DNA from: an uncultured Clostridia bacterium
Lineage (GTDB): Bacteria; Bacillota; Clostridia; TANB77; CAG-508
Length of the DNA: 14,920 nucleotides
Reading direction: 5' to 3'
Assembly: GCA_934167365.1 (NCBI GenBank)
Contig: CAKPKU010000041.1
Span: 1 to 14,920 of the forward strand
Part shown: in pieces, positions 7,725 through 14,359 of the stretch
Position numbering within the stretch: the stretch's first letter is position 1
Layout of the letters: each line of letters begins with the position of its first letter
Notes under the pieces: model-generated
What the model was told of the DNA's origin: nothing
The model's input: the letters and a program-made list of their open reading frames with translations, nothing else
Database searches by the model: none
Made by a program: the position numbers and the translations under genes

Positions 7725-7759
7725 AAAAAGGTTTAGATTTCAAAAATCTAAACCTTTTT
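7725..7759. terminator. Bidirectional terminator, lipoprotein gene / glmM
   Basis: A perfect 16-bp stem (7725-7740 with 7744-7759) with a 3-nt loop. T-rich tracts follow on both strands, so it serves both convergent genes. Confidence 0.93.
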
Positions 7760-7787
7760 GCTTTTTCTTTATACACTTTAATTATTC

Positions 7788-7826
7788 AAATTAATCTTAT
7801 TTCTGCTTGATATTAGTATTTTACTA
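7788..7826 (-). repeat. 39-bp dispersed inverted repeat, copy 1
   Basis: This 39-bp sequence is the reverse complement of 9779-9817 with one mismatch. It begins 5 bp beyond the glmM stop codon. Read on the minus strand it starts with a small palindrome, TAGTA-AAA-TACTA, followed by AATATCAAGCAGAAAT. No open frame is present. Function unknown. Confidence 0.9.
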
Positions 7827-7831
7827 TCTTC

Positions 7832-9196
7832 TTATCCTAATTTTTTTTGAATTAAATCAGCTAAATTTTGAGCCTTTTGTTTTATGTAATCTTGATTTTC
7901 TCCTTCTATCATAACCCTTACTAATGGCTCTGTTCCAGAGGCTCTTATTAAAACTCTACCATTTCCATCAAATTCATGCTCTAATTTTTCAATTTCAGCT
8001 TTTATTTCATCATCTTTATCAAAGTCGTATTTTTTATCTGATGAAACCTTCGCATTTATCAATACTTGTGGATATGCTTTCATTATGCTTGTAACTTCTG
8101 ATGTTTTTTTACCTTCTTCTAATATTGCTCTTATTAACATTAAAGAGGTTAATATTCCATCACCTGTTGGATTATAATCTAAATATATAACATGACCTGA
8201 TTGTTCTCCTCCTAAATTATATCCGTTTTTTAGCATTTCTTCTAGTACATATCTATCTCCAACTTTGGTTTGAACAAAGTTTAAATCATTTTCTTTGGCA
8301 TATTTATTTAAACCTAAATTACTCATTACAGTTGCAACTAATGTATTTTTATTTAATTTTCCTTTTTTCTTCAAATAGTTTGATAAAACTGCTAAAATCT
8401 TATCTCCATCTATTTCATTTCCATTTTCATCAACAGCTAAACATCTATCTCCGTCACCATCATATGCAATTCCTATGCTACATTTATTTTTTACAACATA
8501 ATCCTTTAACATACCAAGATGTGTTGAACCACAATTTTCATTAATATTAATTCCATCAGGTTTATCATTTAAAATATGATGTTTTATACCTAAAACATTG
8601 AAAACTTTATCTGCTACAACTGATGTAGCTCCATTTGCTGTATCAATAGCAACTACAAAATTTTCCTTATTTAAAACCTCAAGCTCTTCTTCAAAATTCT
8701 TTCTAAAGAAATAAATATATTCATCTAATAAATCTGTTCTAATTTCAGAAACACCTATTTTTTCATTAACAGCTGTAAGTTCCTCAATCTTTCCAGAATC
8801 CATTATTTCTTCAATTTCTTCTTCTAATTCATCAGGAATTTTCATTCCTTTATTACTGAAATATTTAACTCCATTAAATTCAAAAGTATTATGTGAAGCT
8901 GATATAACAACACTTGCATCAGCTTTAAATCTTTTAGTTAAATATGCAACAGCAGGTGTTGGCATAACCCCTAAAATTTTAACATTAGCTCCATAACTTA
9001 AAAAACCTGCAATCATTGCACTTTCAATTAATGTTCCAGATATACGAGTATCTCTTCCTATAAAAATTGTTGGTGCATGATCTGTATGTTTTGATAATAC
9101 ATATGCTCCAGCTTTTGCTACTTTGTATACAAGCTCTGGTGTAAGCTCTGTATTAGCTATTCTTCTAATTCCATCTGTTCCAAAATATTTTCTCAT
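7832..9196 (-). CDS. glmM: Phosphoglucosamine mutase
   Basis: GlmM interconverts glucosamine 6-phosphate and glucosamine 1-phosphate, feeding UDP-GlcNAc for peptidoglycan. The protein has 454 residues, close to the usual 445-450. It starts MRKYFGTDGIRR as GlmM does. The phosphoserine loop ISASHN has Ser101, the metal-binding loop DGDGDR is at 246-251, and the C-terminal phosphate-binding loop RASGTEPLVRVM starts at 418. Val or Leu in that last loop fits GlmM better than phosphomannomutase. An upstream in-frame ATG at 9253 lies within the promoter -35 box and must be wrong; 9196 has GAGGAGGT 7 nt away. It is monocistronic, with its own promoter and a terminator; glmS is not adjacent. Confidence 0.95.
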   Translation of the reverse strand: MRKYFGTDGIRRIANTELTPELVYKVAKAGAYVLSKHTDHAPTIFIGRDTRISGTLIESAMIAGFLSYGANVKILGVMPTPAVAYLTKRFKADASVVISASHNTFEFNGVKYFSNKGMKIPDELEEEIEEIMDSGKIEELTAVNEKIGVSEIRTDLLDEYIYFFRKNFEEELEVLNKENFVVAIDTANGATSVVADKVFNVLGIKHHILNDKPDGININENCGSTHLGMLKDYVVKNKCSIGIAYDGDGDRCLAVDENGNEIDGDKILAVLSNYLKKKGKLNKNTLVATVMSNLGLNKYAKENDLNFVQTKVGDRYVLEEMLKNGYNLGGEQSGHVIYLDYNPTGDGILTSLMLIRAILEEGKKTSEVTSIMKAYPQVLINAKVSSDKKYDFDKDDEIKAEIEKLEHEFDGNGRVLIRASGTEPLVRVMIEGENQDYIKQKAQNLADLIQKKLG

Positions 9197-9203
9197 GTGT
9201 TCT

Positions 9204-9211
9204 ACCTCCTC
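9204..9211 (-). promoter_or_regulatory. RBS deciding the glmM start
   Basis: GAGGAGGT lies 7 nt from the ATG at 9196, giving the expected MRKYFGTDG N-terminus and excluding the longer frame. Confidence 0.85.
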
Positions 9212-9224
9212 GTAATATATGGTT

Positions 9225-9253
9225 ATTATAGTATTTGTGTTTTTATTAGTCAA
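9225..9253 (-). promoter_or_regulatory. glmM promoter
   Basis: TTGACT (-35, 9248-9253), a 17-bp spacer and TATAAT (-10, 9225-9230), a near-consensus sigma-A promoter about 30 nt upstream of the glmM start. Confidence 0.88.
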
Positions 9254-9298
9254 TAATAATTTTTATAATATTATTTTTCAAAATCTTTATTTTATATA

Positions 9299-9328
9299 TA
9301 GACTTTCTTTATTAATTTATGCTATGAT
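9299..9328 (+). promoter_or_regulatory. Promoter of the first small envelope protein
   Basis: TAGACT (-35, 9299-9304), an 18-bp spacer and an extended -10 TGC-TATGAT (TATGAT at 9323-9328). Divergent from the glmM promoter. Confidence 0.65.
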
Positions 9329-9360
9329 TATATCATAATGTCTAAATTGGGAGGTAATTT

Positions 9361-9651
9361 ATGAAAAATACTGTAAAATTTGTTATTATTGCAATAATTT
9401 CAACATTTTTGATACTCACATCTAGTAATTGTTCATTTGCTACAAACACAACAGATGAAACAAATACTACTGTTGCAACGAACACAACTAATCAGACTTC
9501 TGGAGGACAAATTACAACAACAGTGAGCTCTACATCATCAGCAGATAGTAGTTTCTTATCTATTGGAAATATAATTAACATATTATTAATCGCTGTTGGA
9601 ATAGTTATAATTTTACTTGCTATTGCAATTTTAACCAAATTAAAAAAATAA
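9361..9651 (+). CDS. Small exported membrane-anchored protein, Thr/Asn-rich
   Basis: The protein has 96 residues and I do not recognise it. An N-terminal signal-like segment (about 5-28, ending near CSFAT) is followed by a low-complexity Thr/Asn/Ser region (about 29-65: NTTDETNTT, NTTNQTS, SSTSSADSS). One strongly hydrophobic helix (about 69-91, IINILLIAVGIVIILLAIAI) and a basic end KLKK follow. This suggests a short extracellular linker held in the membrane by its C-terminus, with the tail inside. The RBS is GGGAGGT, 5 nt from ATG. A hairpin terminator follows. The next gene on the same strand has the same layout (signal, low-complexity middle, one membrane helix), so the two may be related in role. 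No catalytic motif is present. Confidence 0.8.
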   Translation: MKNTVKFVIIAIISTFLILTSSNCSFATNTTDETNTTVATNTTNQTSGGQITTTVSSTSSADSSFLSIGNIINILLIAVGIVIILLAIAILTKLKK

Positions 9652-9662
9652 ATAAAAAAACG

Positions 9663-9699
9663 AAAATCATTGAATTTCCAAACGTATTTCAATGATTTT
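9663..9699. terminator. Hairpin terminator, copy 2 of the repeated element
   Basis: A perfect 12-bp stem (9663-9674 with 9688-9699), AAAATCATTGAA / TTCAATGATTTT, followed by TTAATTT. It is placed 11 bp after the first envelope gene. Stem, part of the loop (ACGTATTT) and the trailing ATAA..TTATTTTT sequence match the element at 591-660. Confidence 0.8.
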
Positions 9700-9778
9700 T
9701 AATTTATTGAACCAAAATAACATTATTTTTTTATATTCTCTTTTTTGTATTTTTTTTTCAATGTATATTTTATCTTTT

Positions 9779-9817
9779 TAGTAAAATACTAATATCAAGC
9801 AGAAATGAGATTAATTT
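9779..9817 (+). repeat. 39-bp dispersed inverted repeat, copy 2
   Basis: The reverse complement of 7788-7826 with 38 of 39 bases identical. Here it lies in the 233-bp gap before the second envelope gene, starting about 106 bp upstream of its ATG. It could be part of that gene's promoter or leader; no convincing -35/-10 pair was found. Confidence 0.9.
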
Positions 9818-9855
9818 TATATCTCACAAAATTAAATCACAAACTTGATTTAATT
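9806..9855 (+). promoter_or_regulatory. Two consecutive hairpins in the leader of the second envelope gene
   Basis: Stem 1 pairs TGAGAT (9806-9811) with ATCTCA (9821-9826). Stem 2 pairs 9830-9839 with 9846-9855 (AATTAAATCA / TGATTTAATT) with a 6-nt loop. Both are perfect. They lie between the 39-bp repeat and the RBS and lack a T-tract, so a leader structure or protein site fits better than a terminator. Confidence 0.5.
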
Positions 9856-9884
9856 ATTGCTTAATAATACTAAAGGAGGATGTT

Positions 9885-10313
9885 ATGAAGAAAATAATAT
9901 TTTCTATTACATTTATATTATTTGCACTATCTATTCTTTGTATTCCATCATACGCAGCACCTAATAATGAATCAATGAAAGATATGTCAAATAATGTGAA
10001 AAATGTTATAGGTGGTGCAGAAAATACTGTTGAAAATGCCGCAAAAGATGTTGCTAATGGTATAAAAGGTACTACAAATATGATAGAAAAAGGTGGAAAT
10101 ACTATAACTGAAAAAGCTCAGAATACAGCAAATAATATGGGAACTGATGCGAATTACACTGCCAGAAGAACATCAACAGATACAGCAAATGCAACTAATG
10201 GATTAGGTGTAGAAACATGGTCTTGGATTATAGTTGCTGTTGTGGCAATTGCAATTATTGCTTTGTTTTGGTATTTTATAGCTCATTCTAAAAATAATGA
10301 TAGACATGACTAG
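9885..10313 (+). CDS. Exported membrane-anchored protein with LEA-like amphipathic repeats
   Basis: The protein has 142 residues, of no family I can name with certainty. A signal peptide (about 1-24, cleavage after SYA) is followed by a region from about 28 to 90 rich in Asn, Ala, Thr, Lys and Glu with a loose 11-residue rhythm (NNVKNVIGGAENTVENAAKD, then NGIKGTTNMIEKGGNTITEK). It resembles amphipathic helices of LEA or apolipoprotein type. A Ser/Thr/Asn linker, one membrane helix (about 108-130, SWIIVAVVAIAIIALFWYF) and a polar tail HSKNNDRHD follow. It is probably an extracellular helical domain tethered to the membrane. The RBS AAAGGAGG is 5 nt from ATG. Two hairpins and the 39-bp repeat lie upstream. 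A long hairpin follows the stop. Confidence 0.82.
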   Translation: MKKIIFSITFILFALSILCIPSYAAPNNESMKDMSNNVKNVIGGAENTVENAAKDVANGIKGTTNMIEKGGNTITEKAQNTANNMGTDANYTARRTSTDTANATNGLGVETWSWIIVAVVAIAIIALFWYFIAHSKNNDRHD

Positions 10314-10370
10314 TTAAATAGTATTTTTTTATAATAGAAGACATATTTTAATAATATAAATTTCTATTAT

Positions 10371-10430
10371 ACAAAAAATGATGTGTAAAATAAGAACAAA
10401 TTTTATTCTTAATTTACACATCATTTTTGT
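10371..10430. terminator. Long bidirectional terminator, envelope gene / smpB
   Basis: An inverted repeat of about 29-30 bp per arm with a few mismatches, whose arms (10371-10400 and 10401-10430) meet at 10400/10401. A/T runs at both ends suit termination of both convergent genes; the smpB stop is 3 bp away. A weaker hairpin (10331-10339 with 10362-10370) precedes it. Confidence 0.9.
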
Positions 10431-10432
10431 AT

Positions 10433-10885
10433 TTAATAGCTTTTTTCCATTTTAGCCCTTAACATTCTTCTTTCGGCATCTTTTTTAGCTATATCCTCAC
10501 GTTTATCATATAATTTTTTGCCTTTTCCTATACCTAGCTCTACTTTAACTTTATCTCCTTTAAAATACAAACTAATTGGTACTAGTGAATATCCTTTTTG
10601 TTTAATTTTTCCATATAATTTATTTATTTCGCCTCTGTTTAACAATAGCTTTCTATCTCTTAATGGATCTTTATTAAAAATATTTCCTTGCTCATATGGG
10701 CTTATATGCATAGAGCATATGTATACTTCACCATCTTTTATTACAGCATAACTATCCTTTAAATTTACTTTTCCATTTCTTATTGATTTTATTTCAGTTC
10801 CAGCTAAAACTATTACTGTTTCTATTGTATCTTCAATAGTATAGTTATGCCTAGCATTTGGATTTTTTGCAATTAATTTTCCCAT
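10433..10885 (-). CDS. smpB: tmRNA-binding protein SmpB
   Basis: SmpB delivers tmRNA to ribosomes stalled on broken messages (trans-translation). The protein has 150 residues, normal for the family. Core sequences are plain: LIAKNPNARHNYTIEDTIE, VLAGTEIKSIRNGKVNLKDSYA, HISPYEQGN, DPLRDRKLLLNRGEI and the basic C-terminal tail KKLYDKREDIAKKDAERR, which inserts into the decoding centre. The start ATG at 10885 gives the usual short N-terminus; its AAGGA site lies about 13 nt upstream, longer than normal, and is inside a 12-bp hairpin. The gene is 100 bp behind fba with no clear terminator between, so it is probably on the fba transcript. The tmRNA gene ssrA is not in this window. Confidence 0.96.
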   Translation of the reverse strand: MGKLIAKNPNARHNYTIEDTIETVIVLAGTEIKSIRNGKVNLKDSYAVIKDGEVYICSMHISPYEQGNIFNKDPLRDRKLLLNRGEINKLYGKIKQKGYSLVPISLYFKGDKVKVELGIGKGKKLYDKREDIAKKDAERRMLRAKMEKSY

Positions 10886-10892
10886 AATTAGT

Positions 10893-10977
10893 ATTCATTC
10901 CTTCCATTTCATTAATAAGTTTAGAAGGAATGAATTTTTATTAAAGATAATTATTTAGTTTTAATAAAATCATTCCC
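10893..10977 (-). promoter_or_regulatory. smpB leader with mutually exclusive hairpins
   Basis: On the minus-strand transcript, segment A (10977-10960), B (10945-10924) and C (10904-10893) follow in order. B can pair with A (GGAATGAT...TTAAA with TTTAAT...TCATTCC, one bulge) or with C (GAAGGAATGAAT, perfect 12 bp). C holds the smpB Shine-Dalgarno sequence, so the B:C pair would hide it and A:B would free it. This is structure seen in the sequence; regulation is inferred. B:C on the plus strand is followed by TTTTTA. Confidence 0.45.
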
Positions 10978-10984
10978 TCTTAAT

Positions 10985-11914
10985 CTATGCTTTATTTGAA
11001 GAGCCAAAAACATCTCTTATTTTATGCTCTACTATATCTTTTATTTGAGATCTTGCAGATCCTAAATATTTACGAGGATCAAATACTGATGGATCTTCTG
11101 CAAATATTTCTCTTATTGCTCCTGTCATGGCTAATCTTAAGTCTGTATCTACATTTATTTTAGATACTCCTGATAAACTAGCTTCATGTAACATCTCATC
11201 TGGAACACCTTTTGCTCCTGGTATATTTCCTCCGTATTTATTACATTGTTCAACAAATTCTGGTATAACTGTTGATGCACCATGTAAAACTATTGGTGTA
11301 TTTGGTATTAATTCTTTTACTTTAGCTAAAATATCAAAACGAAGTTTAGCTTCTCCCTTGAATTTATATGCTCCATGGCTTGTTCCAATAGCTATTGCTA
11401 ATGAATCACATCCTGTTCTTTCTACAAATTCTTTAGCTTGCTCTGGATCTGTGTACATTGCATCTGATGCTGATACATTTACATCATCTTCAATTCCCGC
11501 AAGTTTTCCAAGCTCTGCTTCGACTACTACTCCATGGCTATGAGCATAATCTACAACCTTTTTAGTTAAAGCTACATTTTCTTCAAAATCATATTTTGAT
11601 CCATCAATCATAACTGATGTAAAACCATTATCTATACACATTTTACAAGTTTCAAAATCTGGACCATGATCTAAATGTAATGCTACTGGAATATCATGCT
11701 CTTCAAGTGCAGCTTCAATCATCTTTTTTAAGTATGGTACTCTTGCATATTTCATTGCACTTGATGATGCTTGTAATATTACAGGTGAATTTTGTTCAGC
11801 TGCTGCATCTACTATTCCTTGTATAATCTCCATATTATTTACATTAAAAGCTCCTATTGCAAAGTGCTCTTTCATTGATTTTTCAAACATATCCTTAGTT
11901 GTTACTAATGGCAT
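10985..11914 (-). CDS. fba: Class II fructose-bisphosphate aldolase
   Basis: This zinc enzyme splits fructose 1,6-bisphosphate into dihydroxyacetone phosphate and glyceraldehyde 3-phosphate in glycolysis. The protein has 309 residues, typical of the Gram-positive class IIB type. The segment HLDHG holds catalytic Asp82 and zinc ligand His83. Further zinc ligands are His180 (GTSHGAYKF) and His211 (LHGAST). VMIDGS (101-106), the NVDTDLR stretch and the GAFNVNN N-terminal segment are also typical. AGGAGG lies 8 nt from the ATG. It has its own strong promoter and is probably followed on the same transcript by smpB. Tagatose-bisphosphate aldolase is a close relative, but the lack of sugar-utilisation genes nearby favours the glycolytic enzyme. 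Confidence 0.96.
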   Translation of the reverse strand: MPLVTTKDMFEKSMKEHFAIGAFNVNNMEIIQGIVDAAAEQNSPVILQASSSAMKYARVPYLKKMIEAALEEHDIPVALHLDHGPDFETCKMCIDNGFTSVMIDGSKYDFEENVALTKKVVDYAHSHGVVVEAELGKLAGIEDDVNVSASDAMYTDPEQAKEFVERTGCDSLAIAIGTSHGAYKFKGEAKLRFDILAKVKELIPNTPIVLHGASTVIPEFVEQCNKYGGNIPGAKGVPDEMLHEASLSGVSKINVDTDLRLAMTGAIREIFAEDPSVFDPRKYLGSARSQIKDIVEHKIRDVFGSSNKA

Positions 11915-11966
11915 ATTTCATTCCTCCTTTGATTATTTATAGTAATATTATTACCAATTCCTCGCT

Positions 11967-11995
11967 ATTGTATTTCTATTTTCAGCCAAAGTCAA
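11967..11995 (-). promoter_or_regulatory. fba promoter
   Basis: TTGACT (-35, 11990-11995), a 17-bp spacer and TACAAT (-10, 11967-11972), about 50 nt upstream of the fba ATG. Confidence 0.85.
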
Positions 11996-12042
11996 TAATA
12001 TTCACACAAAATTTGCAATATATGGTTATTGTATTAAAATAT

Positions 12043-12093
12043 AAAATAAAATGAGATTTAAATCAAAATATAACTTAAATCTCATTTTATTTT
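12043..12093 (-). terminator. Terminator after the HNH gene
   Basis: A perfect 19-bp stem (12043-12061 with 12075-12093) and a 13-nt loop, 12 bp beyond the HNH stop codon. The arm ends are A/T-only (AAAATAAAAT), giving a T-rich tail on the minus strand. It separates the HNH gene from fba. Confidence 0.9.
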
Positions 12094-12105
12094 AAGTGTC
12101 TATGT

Positions 12106-12759
12106 TTAACATTCAACAATAACATTTTCAAGCCTTATTGTCGGAATTTTTTTTATCCCGAGCTCTTTGCCGACAAACAAACTAATAAAACCGTCTAATA
12201 CGATTCCATTCCGAGAGATTATCACTGGATTTTCAAGCTTACCGGTTCTCCAATAGAATCTTTTAGCATTATCATGTTTTTTTCCGCAAATAATAGCATC
12301 AAAGTTTATTGGTGCTAAAATTGTGCTAGATTTTCTTTCAAACCATTTTTTTGGAAGAATACTACCTTCCAGTAGTCTTCGCCTTTCATTTTTACCTATA
12401 CAAGTATAACGAAATTCCTCTTGTTTACTTGAATCTAAAATTTTCCATTCCTTATATTGTTTTTCCGTTAAATTACTTTTCTCTTCATTGCAACAAGAGC
12501 AACAAGGCACCAAATTTTCGAGTATAGTCACTCCTCCATAAACTACTGGATATTTATGGTCAATGGTTTTCTTAACTTTTTTACTAAAGTCTCGACCACA
12601 ATACCAACATTTACTCTCATACTTATGATATGCTAATGCAATCATAACTTTTTCAAAGGAAACATTACCTTTAAAATAAAGAGTATTATTTTTCACATAA
12701 GCATATGAAGAGTTCATGTTATAATTGAAATCTTCAAGTCCTTTTAGGTCTATAATCAT
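12106..12759 (-). CDS. HNH nuclease domain protein with ParB-like C-terminal region
   Basis: The protein has 217 residues. The HNH (beta-beta-alpha metal) domain has C51-x2-C54 (CWYC), the catalytic DH at 67-68 (TIDHKYP), Asn82 (ENLVP), a second Cys pair in CCSCCN (C87/C90) and KSN at 94-96, so it is complete and probably cuts DNA. From about 178 to 212 the sequence NPVIISRNGIVLDGFISL then KELGIKKIPTIRL resembles the ParB/sulfiredoxin-like fold (hydrophobic strand, GIVLDG turn, helix, xIP strand), though the Arg of the usual GxxR box is missing. The start at 12759 has AGAAGGT upstream; the longer frame would begin at the promoter. It is monocistronic. Codons such as CCG and TCG are commoner than in neighbouring genes, a hint of transfer. 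Target and partner are unknown; the beta-CASP gene upstream is a candidate. Confidence 0.85.
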   Translation of the reverse strand: MIIDLKGLEDFNYNMNSSYAYVKNNTLYFKGNVSFEKVMIALAYHKYESKCWYCGRDFSKKVKKTIDHKYPVVYGGVTILENLVPCCSCCNEEKSNLTEKQYKEWKILDSSKQEEFRYTCIGKNERRRLLEGSILPKKWFERKSSTILAPINFDAIICGKKHDNAKRFYWRTGKLENPVIISRNGIVLDGFISLFVGKELGIKKIPTIRLENVIVEC

Positions 12760-12765
12760 AATTAT

Positions 12766-12772
12766 ACCTTCT
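12766..12772 (-). promoter_or_regulatory. RBS deciding the HNH gene start
   Basis: AGAAGGT lies 6 nt from the ATG at 12759. The in-frame ATG at 12813 has no such site and lies against the -10 box. Confidence 0.65.
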
Positions 12773-12803
12773 TTCAACATTTTGCATATTAGCACTTTTG
12801 TAT

Positions 12804-12832
12804 ATTTTACCATATTATGTATATATATTCAA
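12804..12832 (-). promoter_or_regulatory. Promoter of the HNH gene
   Basis: TTGAAT (-35, 12827-12832), a 17-bp spacer and an extended -10 TGG-TAAAAT (TAAAAT at 12804-12809). It sits directly after the terminator of the beta-CASP gene, so the two genes are separately transcribed. Confidence 0.72.
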
Positions 12833-12837
12833 TCGAA

Positions 12838-12862
12838 AAGAGCAACAATAATTGTTGCTCTT
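12838..12862 (-). terminator. Terminator after the beta-CASP gene
   Basis: A perfect 11-bp stem (AAGAGCAACAA / TTGTTGCTCTT) with a 3-nt loop, GC-richer than other hairpins here, followed on the minus strand by TTTTCGATT. It lies 5 bp after the stop codon. Confidence 0.9.
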
Positions 12863-12867
12863 AAAAT

Positions 12868-14274
12868 TTAGAACATTTGATAACTTTTAACAAAACCGTA
12901 TGAATTAATTCTATAAACCGTTTTACCGTCAATAATGCCAATTGTTTTAATATTCGTCTTATACGATTCTTTATAAGAATTAGCTAGACTTATTTTTTGT
13001 TCAACCTCTCCATGATTTAGTAATAAACAATTCACTTTGGCAAAGCTTCTTATATATTCAATTAATTCGTTTTTTTTAGCATGTGATGAAAATTCCCCAG
13101 TAAATGTTACTGTTGCCTTTTTACGGCATATAATTCCATTTACTTGTAACTCTTCATCGTAAGCCCCTTCTAATACTGTTCTCGATGCTGTACCTTGCGA
13201 TGAGTATCCTGTTAAATATATCACAGCATTATCATCTTCAATGTAATGCACTAGATATTCTCTAGCAGGACCAAAATTTCCCATACCAGATGTTGTCACT
13301 ATTATCTTTGGATTTTTATCCGCCATTAATATTTTTTTGTCCTGAACAATTTGAACATCAGTAGGTATGAAGTCTTTTAGTTCAACTGTTTCTAATTTTG
13401 CCCAGATTGCGGTAATATCTATTCCTAATTTTCCATCTATATAGATGGGAATATTTAAGGATAATTTTCCCTCATCTTGAAGCTCTTTTAAACAAAGTAG
13501 GATATTTTGAAATCTTCCAAAAGAAAATGCTGGAATTAGTATTGTCTTATCTTCTTTAGAAAACTCCTCAATTTCGCGTTTAAACTTTCCATTCTCGTTA
13601 GGTACTTTTTTTCTTGCACCATATGTTGATTCACACATCAGCATTGAAAGCTCTGTTTCCTTAAGCCAACTTGGTAATGTTGTGTGTTTTGTTGAAAAAG
13701 CATGAGTATTATTTACATCACCTGAAAAAAGCAGTTTTATGCATCTTTCATTTTCATATGAAATACAAATAAATATCATGGCTGCACCTGCTATATGTTG
13801 ATTCTGTATAAATTTTACAGAAATGTGTTCTGTTATATTTATCACATCATCACATTCACAAGAACGGAACTCAATCATTGCCTTTTCGTAATCTGCTATT
13901 GAATATAACTGCTCATCCTTTTTTTCATTATTAGCAAGAATGCATGCCGTATTATTCAATAACTTTTCTGCAACGATAAGCGTATCATTTGTCATAAAAG
14001 TTTTGCAATTTGCACCATTCTTGTATAACATTGGAATTCTTCCAATGTGGTCAATATGTGCATGTGTCACTAATATTGCCGAAAGGTCTTTTGGTAAAAA
14101 ACCTATCTTTGAATTTAGTTTCACATTTTCATCTGACCCTTGAAATAACCCAAAGTCTACAAGAACATGTTCTTTGGTACCATCAGGAAAGTTAGCAGTA
14201 ACTAATGTTCCCGAGCCAGTAACCTCTGTTTGTAAGGATTGAATGTCAGCATAGAGCATACATCTTTTTCCCAT
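12868..14274 (-). CDS. Metallo-beta-lactamase/beta-CASP family nuclease
   Basis: The protein has 468 residues. MBL motifs: HAHIDH (71-76), His160 in QHIAGA, and SGDVNN with Asp186. beta-CASP motifs: E215 in CESTYG, PAFSFGR (248-254), TTSGM (327-331), His399 in FSSHA, and NHGE (420-423). All metal and catalytic residues of the CPSF73/RNase J superfamily are present, so it should be an active zinc-dependent nuclease. It lacks the RNase J C-terminal domain and resembles the shorter YSH1-type proteins (COG1236), thought to act on RNA. The start at 14274 has GGGGAG 8 nt upstream; an earlier ATG at 14319 lacks a site. It has its own promoter and terminator. Composition is slightly richer in CG than the neighbourhood. 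The physiological substrate is unknown. Confidence 0.9.
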   Translation of the reverse strand: MGKRCMLYADIQSLQTEVTGSGTLVTANFPDGTKEHVLVDFGLFQGSDENVKLNSKIGFLPKDLSAILVTHAHIDHIGRIPMLYKNGANCKTFMTNDTLIVAEKLLNNTACILANNEKKDEQLYSIADYEKAMIEFRSCECDDVINITEHISVKFIQNQHIAGAAMIFICISYENERCIKLLFSGDVNNTHAFSTKHTTLPSWLKETELSMLMCESTYGARKKVPNENGKFKREIEEFSKEDKTILIPAFSFGRFQNILLCLKELQDEGKLSLNIPIYIDGKLGIDITAIWAKLETVELKDFIPTDVQIVQDKKILMADKNPKIIVTTSGMGNFGPAREYLVHYIEDDNAVIYLTGYSSQGTASRTVLEGAYDEELQVNGIICRKKATVTFTGEFSSHAKKNELIEYIRSFAKVNCLLLNHGEVEQKISLANSYKESYKTNIKTIGIIDGKTVYRINSYGFVKSYQMF

Positions 14275-14282
14275 TAGGATTT

Positions 14283-14288
14283 CTCCCC
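14283..14288 (-). promoter_or_regulatory. RBS deciding the beta-CASP start
   Basis: GGGGAG lies 8 nt from the ATG at 14274, favouring MGKRCMLYADIQ as N-terminus over the frame beginning at 14319, which would start only about 12 nt after the -10 box. Confidence 0.7.
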
Positions 14289-14330
14289 TTTCGAAAATTA
14301 ACACTTGTTTCTTGTACATCTTCCATGCAC

Positions 14331-14359
14331 ATTATATATGCCTTACATCACTTTTTCAA
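14331..14359 (-). promoter_or_regulatory. Promoter of the beta-CASP gene
   Basis: TTGAAA (-35, 14354-14359), a 17-bp spacer and TATAAT (-10, 14331-14336). The -35 box is inside one copy of a tandem 10-bp repeat. Confidence 0.82.

Noticed and set aside
9197..9253. Longer N-terminus for GlmM beginning MTNKNTN
   Set aside because: It would begin at the -35 box of the promoter and lacks an RBS; the family N-terminus starts at MRKYFGTDG.
7788..9817. Reading the 2-kb segment between the 39-bp inverted repeats as a transposon
   Set aside because: It holds glmM, an essential-type gene, and no transposase or recombinase, and I see no target-site duplication. Kept only as a repeat or possible invertible segment.
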